This document shows positions 1 to 8,596 of a DNA stretch of 64,000 bases, in pieces (the stretch's first letter is position 1; each line of letters begins with the position of its first letter). Under the pieces are notes generated by a model. That model ran no database searches, was not told where the DNA came from, and saw nothing but the letters and a program-made list of their open reading frames with translations. A program made the position numbers and the translations under genes. Source of the DNA: Meconema thalassinum (Eukaryota > Arthropoda > Insecta > Orthoptera > Tettigoniidae); NCBI GenBank assembly GCA_946902985.2, contig OX336389.2:1011995441-1012059440 (forward strand), given 5' to 3'.

Positions 1-1188
1 CGCATCGAGGAGCTACCAGGAGTGGTAAGAATTGATCTCCATTCCTATCAAGCTCAAACACCTGGACTCAATAACAATGATGAAATTCAATTTGTTATCA
101 ACAACCAAGATATTTACACCCTACCGCATGAAAGTGTCATTCAGATTGAAGGTCGGCTCACGAAAGCCGATGGCTCTACACCCACCACATCCAAGTTGGC
201 CAACCATGGTTTGGCCTTTCTGTTTTCTGAAGTGCGGTATGTCATTAACGATATCGTGGTGGATAGTACTCGAAATGTGGGCATTTCCAGTGTCATGAAA
301 CTATACCCCTCTTATAGTGAGGAAGAAGGTAAAACACTTTGCATGGCAGGTTGGTGTCCTGACTCGACCAATGACTGGATGGTACACACCGATGGGACCT
401 TTACTGGATATTTACCTCTTAAACTGATTTTAGGCTTTGCCGAAGATCACCAACGCATTGTGGTCAACGCAAGGCAAGTGCTTTATCTAGTGAGAGACAG
501 GAGTGATAATAATGCACTCAAGGCAGCCGACAATGCCCCCATCGATTCAAAAATTCAACTACAACGCTTGCTATGGAAAGTGCCTCATGTGACCCTTGAA
601 GATAGCAAAAAACTTGACATACTCAAAATGGTAAAGAGAGATATGCCTCTACCCATGGGATTTAGAAGCTGGGCACTCCATGAGTATCCGCTATTGCCCA
701 CCACCAACACACACAGTTGGTCTGTAAAAACAGCTCGCTATACAGAGAGACCTCTCTACCTGATCGTGGGTTTTCAAACGAATCGCAAGTATCAACAAAC
801 CAAAGATGCCACGCAATTTGATCACCTGCAATTGAGAAATGCACGTCTTTTCCTCAACGGAGCCGTGTTTCCCTATGAAGGACTGGATTTGGATTTTTCA
901 AAAAATAAGTTTGGCCCCCTGTACGACTTGTTTTCTAAATTTCGATGGTCGTATTATCAAAAAGAGAACGGCCCCATGCTACTACCCCAAGCGTTTAAGG
1001 CAAGAGCGCCACTGATTGTCTTTGACTGTTCTTACCTGGAAGAGTCTGTCAAGCCATCCAATATCGACATTCGACTAGATTTTGAAACGCATGACAATGT
1101 ACCAGCCAATACCACGGCCTACTGTTTGATTATTGATCACAAACAAGTCAACTATTATCCACTATCCAACCAAGTGACAAGTGTATAA
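1..1188 (+). CDS. Putative Polinton-type capsid (jelly-roll-like) protein, 5' partial
   Basis: The frame is open from base 1 to a TAA at 1186-1188, so the N-terminus lies left of the window; the first in-window candidate start (GTG at 22) is not a convincing initiator. At least 395 residues are visible, with no lesion. The composition is beta-rich and soluble, with no signal peptide or membrane segment. The C-terminal third has a run of short aromatic strands (SKFRWSYYQ, LIVFDCSYLEES, RLDFETHDNVPANTTAY). This resembles uncharacterised proteins widespread in insect Maverick/Polinton and adintovirus-like elements, which I interpret as capsid proteins of the double jelly-roll type. That assignment rests on pattern memory and on the neighbouring viral-type genes, not on an alignment. 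It lies 33 bp upstream of the BIR gene on the same strand, consistent with a late viral gene block. It could instead be a minor capsid protein. Confidence 0.5.
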   Translation, partial: RIEELPGVVRIDLHSYQAQTPGLNNNDEIQFVINNQDIYTLPHESVIQIEGRLTKADGSTPTTSKLANHGLAFLFSEVRYVINDIVVDSTRNVGISSVMKLYPSYSEEEGKTLCMAGWCPDSTNDWMVHTDGTFTGYLPLKLILGFAEDHQRIVVNARQVLYLVRDRSDNNALKAADNAPIDSKIQLQRLLWKVPHVTLEDSKKLDILKMVKRDMPLPMGFRSWALHEYPLLPTTNTHSWSVKTARYTERPLYLIVGFQTNRKYQQTKDATQFDHLQLRNARLFLNGAVFPYEGLDLDFSKNKFGPLYDLFSKFRWSYYQKENGPMLLPQAFKARAPLIVFDCSYLEESVKPSNIDIRLDFETHDNVPANTTAYCLIIDHKQVNYYPLSNQVTSV

Positions 1189-1221
1189 ATAATAGCTCAA
1201 CCCACGTCAAACCGCTCAGTC

Positions 1222-1608
1222 ATGTCTTGCTTTAAAGCCTCAAGAGACGTCACATCCATGAATTTAAACTCTGAGGAACAACGTTTCAAGACTTTTGCCA
1301 CGTGGCCGGTGCCTTTCATAAACCCTCAAGCCTTGGCGGCCGCTGGATTCTACTATTTAAAAACAAGAGATGAAGTGAAATGTGCCTTTTGTCCCATCAT
1401 CATAGACCAATGGCAGGAGGGCGATGAACCCATGCAGGAACATCAGCGCTGGTCACCCACCTGCCCCTACCTGTGCAGAATGGAAGTGGGAAATATACCC
1501 TGTCATTCAAGCTATCCCTCACTTGTGTCTCTGGGTGATGAAAATACAAATTACGATACGTGTGGACCGTATGGTGTCCATGGTGCTTCGGTGAGCAGCT
1601 CACCATAA
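1222..1608 (+). CDS. BIR-domain (IAP-like) protein of the viral element
   Basis: A 128-residue ORF with one baculoviral IAP repeat at about residues 18-84. The zinc site is complete: C54-x2-C57-x16-H74-x6-C81, with the conserved GFYY before it and W-x2-GD-x-P inside it. In insects and their viruses, BIR proteins bind caspases or other apoptosis regulators, and single-BIR genes are recurrent cargo of arthropod large DNA viruses and Polinton-like elements. Here the role is inferred to be host cell-death control. The same frame stays open for 48 codons after the TAA at 1606-1608, to a second stop at 1753-1755, and this tail is cysteine-rich. The original product may therefore have been longer; whether the tail is a RING remnant is unclear. 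A consensus AATAAA follows at 1741. Confidence 0.8.
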   Translation: MSCFKASRDVTSMNLNSEEQRFKTFATWPVPFINPQALAAAGFYYLKTRDEVKCAFCPIIIDQWQEGDEPMQEHQRWSPTCPYLCRMEVGNIPCHSSYPSLVSLGDENTNYDTCGPYGVHGASVSSSP

Positions 1609-1740
1609 AAAACGCCTAGTTTAGAGACATTGGGACATCATCGGTGTTATGGACGTTACAAACACAAGAGACTATACTGTTGTATCAGTTGGTATCGTCC
1701 TTATCCCAAAATGACAAAAGCCTGTAAGACGTGTTATGAT

Positions 1741-1746
1741 AATAAA
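1741..1746 (+). promoter_or_regulatory. Polyadenylation signal after the BIR gene
   Basis: An exact AATAAA lies 133 bases after the BIR stop and overlaps the end of its in-frame cysteine-rich extension. The next plus-strand gene starts at 1904, so it could end the capsid/BIR transcript. Confidence 0.45.
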
Positions 1747-1903
1747 ATGATGTAATTCTTAAATTCTTATTTTTGCATGTCCCCCTGTCCTACCCTAACC
1801 TTAATTTGAAACTAGCATGGCAGGTAAGTCCATGTCATGATCACACTTTAGTGGTCGATCGTCAGTCAGTCGTCAGTTGGACTTGGTCCAGGCAAGCGTC
1901 AAC

Positions 1904-2455
1904 ATGTTGCGCACACTCATTGTGGATTGTCAAGTGTTTAAAATTGGTGACAACAAATTTATATTTAAACAAGAGGCCATTATCGATTGTACCACGTTTT
2001 GGATATCGCAAGGTACGCATTTGCTATTTAAACCACCCCATGCTTTTGATTTTTTCTGTGAAAAAGACCGTAAATAAACCCAGTGGATTGGAAATCATAG
2101 GCAACTAGACTGGAATCAGGGAACCATTTCCTATAAATATTTGGACGTGGTCATGAAAGCCCACTTGTCCTCGGCCAATGTGGTATTTGTGAAAGGTAAT
2201 GAAAAACGTCAATGGTTGCAACCATTTTTAGCGTCTTACTGCCAATGTATCGACCTCATGGAGTTGGGCTGCCCATCCCTGCAAACGCTCATGGATACTT
2301 GTTCCTATGGCAACATTACCCATACAGCCCTATCGCATGCGTGGCATCTCTTTCGTTGGTTAACCACCCATGCCTGCTGGGAGTTGTTGAACAAAATTAT
2401 AACTCCAGATTTACCTGTGAATGACGCCAGTGAGATTTCTACAAGCGACGTGTAA
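1904..2455 (+). pseudogene. Conserved viral-element protein with an in-frame stop
   Basis: Two open segments in the same frame (1904-2074 and 2078-2452) are separated only by a TAA at 2075-2077. Read through, they give about 183 residues. The reading resembles a small protein family common in insect Polinton-like elements: an N-terminal LIVDCQVFK, a central KPPHAFDFF, then FVKGNEKRQWL and a CSY motif further on. I do not know the function. The two halves match the family order without a gap, so the TAA looks like a point nonsense mutation rather than a gene boundary. An ATG at 2141 could start a shorter 104-residue product. It lies between the BIR gene and the small broken gene before the phospholipase, in a plus-strand block. 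Confidence 0.55.
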
Positions 2456-2476
2456 ACATCTACAGCACGTGATACC

Positions 2477-2817
2477 ATGGAGAAAGGCAATGCTACGGAC
2501 AAAGTCATCGGCAAGTTCTTTGTGTTAAAAAATAAACTAGATAGTTTTACCAAAGAGGAACTCTTGGCGCTCCCCAAGTCGCTCATTTATTATGTGGCCG
2601 CCAACGCAGTGAAAGAAATCTGGCAACATGTACCAAATCATGGGCTCAAGACCCTGTGTTGAGTGAATTGCAACCCTGTACGGATTACGATCACCATAAG
2701 CAAGTGGCCATGGCAAAAATACCGTCTATGCGTCATTGTGCGACTTGCCAGCTAGTGAAACTATATCACGGTCATAAAAGTCCATGTAAAGACTTTGTTG
2801 AATCATTCCACGGGTGA
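2477..2817 (+). pseudogene. Small unknown viral-element gene, frameshifted
   Basis: It starts with ATG at 2477 and runs 61 codons (MEKGNATDKVIGKFFVLKNK...) to a TGA at 2660-2662. In a second frame, a compositionally continuous tail with several Cys and His residues (MRHCATCQLVKLYHGHKSPC) runs through to a TGA at 2815-2817. This suggests one gene of about 110 codons broken by a single-base frameshift near 2625-2645. It is an Ile/Leu-rich helical N-terminus followed by a Cys/His segment that might bind zinc. No function is known to me. The tail frame is the one the downstream phospholipase uses, so the two may once have been one reading frame. Confidence 0.4.
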
Positions 2818-3195
2818 CATGGCGAGAAAAAGCAACAACAACAAACACAAACATCGTCCACAGAGGAGGAGGAGGAGGACCAAACCTTTTTACCATCGAT
2901 GGAAAAGGATATCCATCTTCCAGGTTATCGTTTTTGTGGCCCTGGAACTCGTCTCGAAAAACGTTTACAACGTGGTGATGTACCCATTAATCTTTTGGAT
3001 CAAGCATGCAAGGAACATGACCTTTCTTATCGCCATAGTCATCCTGGTTTAAGACATGTGGCAGATAAATTGTTATTGAAGAAAGCTAAACAACGTTTCA
3101 CATCCAGTGATGCCTCAGTGGGTGAAAGGATGGCAGCCCTAATTGTCATGAGTGCTATGAAAGGAAAGTTGATGATGCATGGACATAAACATTGA
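2818..3195 (+). CDS. Parvovirus-type phospholipase A2 domain protein
   Basis: The safest start is ATG 2899, giving 98 residues. The frame is open back to 2818 without an ATG and encodes a Gln/Thr-rich then acidic stretch. From the ATG the calcium loop is Y10-x3-G14-P-G16, followed by D34 and the catalytic pair H40-D41, then Y44. This is the YxGPG...HDxxY pattern of the phospholipase A2 in parvovirus VP1 unique regions, where it opens endosomal membranes during entry. After the catalytic helix come a basic segment and a Met-rich C-terminus. A PLA2 next to capsid-type and PolB genes suggests a virion component. An overlapping frame with ATG 2819 encodes a short Arg-rich stretch; whether it belongs to this gene through frameshift or splicing cannot be told. 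Confidence 0.7.
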   Translation, partial: HGEKKQQQQTQTSSTEEEEEDQTFLPSMEKDIHLPGYRFCGPGTRLEKRLQRGDVPINLLDQACKEHDLSYRHSHPGLRHVADKLLLKKAKQRFTSSDASVGERMAALIVMSAMKGKLMMHGHKH

Positions 3196-3258
3196 GGAGT
3201 GAGGAATTGGGATTTGTTTGTATTCTATTTTTCTTTTGTCAATTCACTATGACTATGA

Positions 3259-3264
3259 AATAAA
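3259..3264 (+). promoter_or_regulatory. Polyadenylation signal after the PLA2 gene
   Basis: An exact AATAAA lies 64 bases past the PLA2 stop in an AT-rich stretch, positioned to end the plus-strand block of the element. Confidence 0.5.
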
Positions 3265-4312
3265 AACAAAGGTTTACCAGAGCACGATGATTTGTTATTT
3301 TTAATTTTAAGAAATCGTGATGTTGATGGCTGATTTTTTCATTTTACACATTTCACACATGATGAATTCCACGCACTGTCATTTGCCAATTTGCAATTTT
3401 CAGTTTTTAAAAATGTTCGTTTCAAGTTTTGCGTTTTTGATGATATGGATTTTTCCAGTTTGCTGATGACGGTGATGACACATTTTAAACAATGTCCGTT
3501 TGAAGTTTTTTGAATTTTCAAATTTCACATATGGCCATTTCCAGTTGTTTTAAATGTCCGTTTTAAGTTTTGTGTTTTTGGTGATATGGAAACATGGATT
3601 TTCCATTTTGCTGTTTTCACATTTTTCCATTTGGTGTATGTCGAAAGTTGAGGTTTGACAATGATGTTCATGCAAGTGCTTGACCATGGCGATGCTGCAA
3701 TGTGTTTATGGGTGTTTGGAGAAACGTCGAGGTCTACGACTACTGCAGGTAAGACTGTTTTTACAAAAATAATGTCTTTTGACTGCCACATTTCAATGAA
3801 AAAAAAAAACGAAACTATTGAAAACAAAATGAGTATATAAGTGACCATTTACCTCCTCCCCACCCACCCTACCTCACCGTGTTTGCTCTGGTCAACCATA
3901 CACACCAGCTTTCTCTCTCTAGTCATACATTCACACCTGTCTTTGGGAACAAACACAACCACTTTATTTATTCCCAAAAGCACATTCTAGACATGCACAC
4001 TCATTCCAAAAGAACTTTTTTTAGTTTACCATTTACATTACAAAAAAAATAATATAAAGTTACTAAAAATCTTACTTATTTCATATTTACAAAAAAAAAA
4101 ACTTTGTACAGCGTTAAAAGAATCACACTATTTACCAATCAAAAAATTTAAAAAAATAAGGTTGCATAGAACTTTTCAAAGAGCAAAAGATCCAAGTGGG
4201 TTGCCACTATTTTACAAAATCTACTATTTATAATGGCAGAACCCAATATGTACAAAATACTAAATCTACAAGTTACATAAAGCTATGTCCCGTAAACGAT
4301 TAAACAGTGAAA
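3265..4312. other. AT-rich spacer between convergent gene blocks
   Basis: No gene is supported. Between about 3400 and 3650 there are diverged copies, about 146 bp apart, of a segment containing GTTTTAAATGTCCGTTTTAAG-like and TGGATTTTTCCA-like words. A plus-strand TATATAA at 3835-3840 precedes pyrimidine-rich sequence, but no ORF follows it. The polymerase gene ends at 4313 from the opposite side. Confidence 0.5.
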
Positions 4313-7300
4313 TCACACCTCCTCCTCCTTGCGATCATAACCCCAGGGCAGGCTGGTGAGCAGGTCATCAGCCCACACACGTTTGTTATCCATGGAGGCG
4401 AGGGTGCGTTTTCTCTGTTCCACAAGATACAAATGATGGTTGCTGGATTGTATCCTGCACTGTGTATGAGACATAGCTTTGCCAGTGCGTAAAACCGCTA
4501 GATAGTCATTAACACGTAGCGATTTTACCACTGCTCTACCTACACCTTTTGCTCTTTTGGCTTCCTTACAGTCGAGTGTGCGGTAAGCATACATTTTTGA
4601 GGCCAAACCTACGAATTCCGTCATAATGGAATCACCGCATTCATCTTTTAAAACGCCCATTTCCTTCTTGTTTTTTATGGGCAGCTGAAACACGTTGTCA
4701 GCACTATAGCAAGAGGTGTCGAACCAGTCACTATGTTGCCTCATGACGTCATAGGGGTTGCAGTGGCGAATGTGGTAAATGAATGAGTCCGTGTCCATAT
4801 ACAAAAGAGAGACGTCCTCAAAATGGCGTTTGGCAAACTCATAGTGAAATCGATACATGACCGATTTAGAAAAGTCTAAAATGACTTGACCCAAGTAAAT
4901 GGGCTTATCCATGGTCACGCTGGTCTTACTCATTTCAATAGTAGCCAAATCCTCATCGATAATTTTGATCGATTTGAAATTTGGCTTGGCAATGCACCGC
5001 CGGGCACCCCACCGCCCCTCCCAGACATTCACCAATTTAATGTCACGGTATTTGCGAACATTCTCCATAGACTCGCCATAGATGCAGTTGTTCATTAATT
5101 TTAAAAAATTAATTTCAAACTGCTGTGTTGCCATTTGTCGGTGCTCTGTATTGAGTCGCATGTATGGCTCAAGCCATGCTTTTTGAGCAAAAGAAATACC
5201 CCTGTGGATTTTCTTCAACACCAAGCCTTGGGCGAGGCATTGCACCAACATTTGGATATGTAGCACATGCCGATTTTTGTTGTAAAGTGTGCCCATGAGT
5301 TTTTCAATTTTCACTTTACTGTCAGGGGGGACCATTTGCTCAAGCCAGAATGGGAAATCGGCATGTTCATCATACAAGGATGAGGGATATTCAATATCCA
5401 CTTCTAGCACATATCCACGGCCTGTTTCTTGGCTAGCCATGATCACATCAAATTCTGACACTTGTTTGTCTGTCAGCCAAGCAATCTTCCCATAGGGCAA
5501 AGGCTGACTCATGGCGTAACCGTACAAATTATTCACGTCATAGTACATTAAGTACGATTCTGGTTTGTCTGGTGAATAATCAGGCATGTAGACATTGTTC
5601 GCTTCGGCATGGCGTTGGTTAAGCGACACTAAGCCGCCACGAATGCCCTTTTCAAAAAATAGACCCATGTCTACGTCAGTGAGTAAATCCAATTCCACTT
5701 GAGTGTATTTCAAAGCGGCATCAAACGAGAGTCCAGGACTCGTATAATAGTGAGCCGGGTCAAGACCGTAAATGTGTTGACACAAGTTACGGAATTTTTC
5801 AAACACATCGGTGAGCAGCAATACATCCAGTTTTAGGTAATGCAAAGCATATTCACTTAGCGTGTTAATGCCAACACTCGCCATACTTGACATGCATGTG
5901 CATAGTCTTCATCGGAAACGGTACTGCGTGTTAGTTTCGAGTAAAATTTCTCTTGTGGTGGGAGTTTTCTTTGCTTTAACACATCCCAGCTGTTGCAGAA
6001 ATCATACGGGAATATACCTTTCCGAATGCACAATTGAAATTGCTCAGGATCATTAAAATGCATTCTAGTATTTTTTAATTCCTCCTCATTCAAGCCATTC
6101 ACAAGGCTGTCTAGCGAGGATGCCATAAACTTAAAGGAATCCAAAAATCTAATGCTAAAGTCGCCCAACCACCATGTCAGGGCTGTAAAACGCTCATGGT
6201 TTTGGGGAATAATGGTAAACGAGCCCTTGTTGACATGACCCAATTCACGAATCAAAAACTGAATGTCATAATTTGCCAGATTGTGGAAAAAGACACTGAT
6301 GAAACGAGGAGCTGGAAAGTTCAAGTTACATTTACTATGCGCAGCTCCACGAAACTCCCCCGTAAAGTGCGAGTGATCACGAACGGTGTCTTCAGCACTG
6401 ATCAGTGGCTTTTCGCAAATATGGCATGTCGTGGCATGCTCATACTGCTGCTGCTGTTCTGGAGATAGGCTCATGGGTACTGGGTGGTCCAGTATTTCCT
6501 GTACATCATGAGCCAACTTGACAAGTTCATCCAAGAACCATTTGGCACTATCTGTCCCCTCACGGTATTTGTAAACGGATTGTGTGGGGTCATAGGCACA
6601 CACCACATTAAATCCTATGGCAAAGGGGTCATGTTTTTGAATGAGTGTGGTTGAGCTCATGGTGGGATCTGGTTCACATCCCGCCATGGGTGTAGTGAGA
6701 GCTTCGAAATCTGCATATACCACATAGGGGACAGTGTCACGCTTGTGAATGTCCTTAAACTTTAACACAGCGTTGTCCCCTTGTGGCAATATCAGTCTCA
6801 CTGCTTTCTGAGAAACGCAATCCACCCTATGACGTTTCAAAGAAGTAGGCGTCCAAAAGTATTGGAGACAACGGTCACAAATATGCTTTTTACCATGTGG
6901 TTTGGACATTTGGCTGCTTAGCAATCTACTTAGGCTTTTAATGAGGCAATAGTGATTCACTTCTCCGTAAGACAGATATAAAAGATGAATGTGGTGTCGT
7001 TTCGGTTCTTTTGTGGCATAAAGAGGACCCACAATCTCATCACCATTAAGGCCATACACAATGAACGAAAAGTCCTGGTTATCTTGTTCAAACCTATGGA
7101 TCTCGGTTAAGTCCATAGGGAACGACACTCGAGTTAAATTTAAAGTTTGTTTCAATTCATCAAACTTGGCCTTGTACTTTCCCGACCAACAACCATGATG
7201 TTGTACCGGCTGCAAATACGCAGCCACAGCCCACAGAAAGCAATCATTGTCACGATTCTTAATATTCCCCACAGCCTTTTTCGAAGCTGTTGCTGGTGGT

Positions 7301-7755
7301 GTTTTAATATAGCTAGACCCAGCATTCAACGGGTTGAATTGACAAATGTTGATTTGTAAATGATGAATTTTGTCTAAGGCAAGGCCACTCGGTCCTTGTT
7401 GCAGTTTATCAAATTTTGATAGCAAGGCATTCACCACGTGGGTTTCATACCACTGTTCCAAATTATGGGCTATGAATAGCTCTTGCATTTTACTGCAAAT
7501 ATAAACTGTCTCTTTATGCTCCACGTCCTTCTTTTTATATATGAAATCGCACACCAGTTCTGTATTCTCCTTTAAAGCCGTATGCAACCTTTGTGCTGTA
7601 CAAATTTCAATTTTAAAAATTTCAAAACAAGATTGTAAAAATTCTTTGGGAATCAAACTTTTTCTAACATTGACCACGCGGCCAGAGCACACACTCGATT
7701 TGAAGCAAGACTCAAGGGGCTCCCAAGTTAACGTATCCTCAGCAGTAAAAGACAT
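4313..7755 (-). pseudogene. Family B DNA polymerase of a Polinton/adintovirus-like element, one frameshift
   Basis: Two overlapping minus-strand ORFs (7755-5857, 632 aa; 5893-4313, 526 aa) form one polymerase of about 1,140 residues. They are split by a single-base frameshift within roughly 5858-5890, where family similarity passes from one frame to the other. In order: an N-terminal domain with a DCFLW motif (about residue 168) and NHYCLI (about 265), resembling a Cys-His protease-like fold; a C2H2 finger near 290; exonuclease motif I (YADFEAL, about 348); an HNH/endonuclease VII-like insert with CxxC and DHSHFTGEFRG (about 442-475); exonuclease motif II (NLANYDIQF, about 494). In the second ORF are motif A (YYDVNNLYG), motif B (NNCIYGES) and motif C (YMDTDS). 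These are hallmarks of protein-primed viral and Polinton PolB, which replicates linear element DNA. All catalytic aspartates are present; only the frameshift disables it. Confidence 0.85.
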
Positions 7756-8300
7756 TATTTTGAAAGAACACTCTCACCTGTGTTTTCAGCTGTAGACTAC
7801 TGGACAATGGCCCCAAACACACGCGTTCCAGGTTATCACAGTGGTCAAGCGTTTTCCAACACTCTAAAAAGAAATAAAATAAACCACCATAAGTATATCC
7901 ATTCCATATAGTTTATGCATTTCATAAACAAAACAAAATCAAACAGGTTATATATAAAAAAACAAATCTCACCTTGACGTGTAATGCTTTGCTATATTCC
8001 CGTCTCGTGGGCTAGTGTGGAAATGGTTTCCTTTTCTATCTGTCTGTCTTTCTCTTTCTTTAATATATTTCCCACAGACACACGACAGGTAGGCTATACA
8101 CGTTATCTGCAAACAAATAAATAAATAAAATCATTAATTACCTAATCAATAAATAATTGCATGTATTTATATAAAATCAACAAATATAAATATACCTACC
8201 CCACAACAAGGTTAAGTATTTTCCACCAACACCAAAACTGTTAAACAAGACCAGGGGTTTCATGCAACACAGTGTGTTCAAAGGTAGTCACCTATGTGAG
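7756..8300 (-). other. Candidate 5' leader of the polymerase gene with two introns
   Basis: On the minus strand, downstream of a TATA box, GT-AG signals fit two short introns. Exon A ends at about 8200 (GGG|GTAGGT), with intron 8199-8107. Exon B is 8106-7973 (TTTGCAG|ATAACG to TCAAG|GTGAG), with intron 7972-7864. Exon C starts at about 7863 after a T-rich tract and leads to the polymerase ATG at 7755. No coding capacity was recognised in the leader. The sites are predicted by eye only. Confidence 0.35.
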
Positions 8301-8321
8301 AGTGGAAATGATAACGACATG

Positions 8322-8331
8322 CCTTTATATA
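8322..8331 (-). promoter_or_regulatory. TATA box for the polymerase gene
   Basis: The minus strand reads TATATAAAGG, an excellent TATA box, pointing toward the polymerase. A start site about 30 bp downstream would be near 8295. The duplicated E-box-bearing repeat lies just upstream at 8379-8596. Confidence 0.5.
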
Positions 8332-8378
8332 TGCTACGTTGCATGTATAATCATTTTTTCCCACGCTTTGAACATTCT

Positions 8379-8596
8379 GTTATCAGGCACGTGGACAGCT
8401 AACGTCCAAGGTGAACACCTGTGACAGATCAAATTTCACGTCAACTTGCATTTTGTCACGTACGAAGCAAGACAGGATGTAACTTGTTAACAGTTATCGC
8501 GCACGTGGCCAGCTAACGTCCCAGGCGAACACCTGTGGCAGATCAAATTTCACGTCAACTTGCATTTTGTCACGTACGAAGCAAACAGGATGTTAC
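8379..8596. repeat. Two-copy direct repeat of about 105 bp upstream of the polymerase promoter
   Basis: Copies at 8379-8483 and 8493-8596 are nearly identical. Each starts GTTATC, has the E-box CACGTG followed by CAGCTAACGTC, then ACACCTGTG, ATCAAATTTCACGTCAACTT and GTCACGTACGAAGCAA. The period is 114 bp. Position and motif density suggest a promoter-proximal regulatory duplication, or subterminal repeats of the element. Confidence 0.8.
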
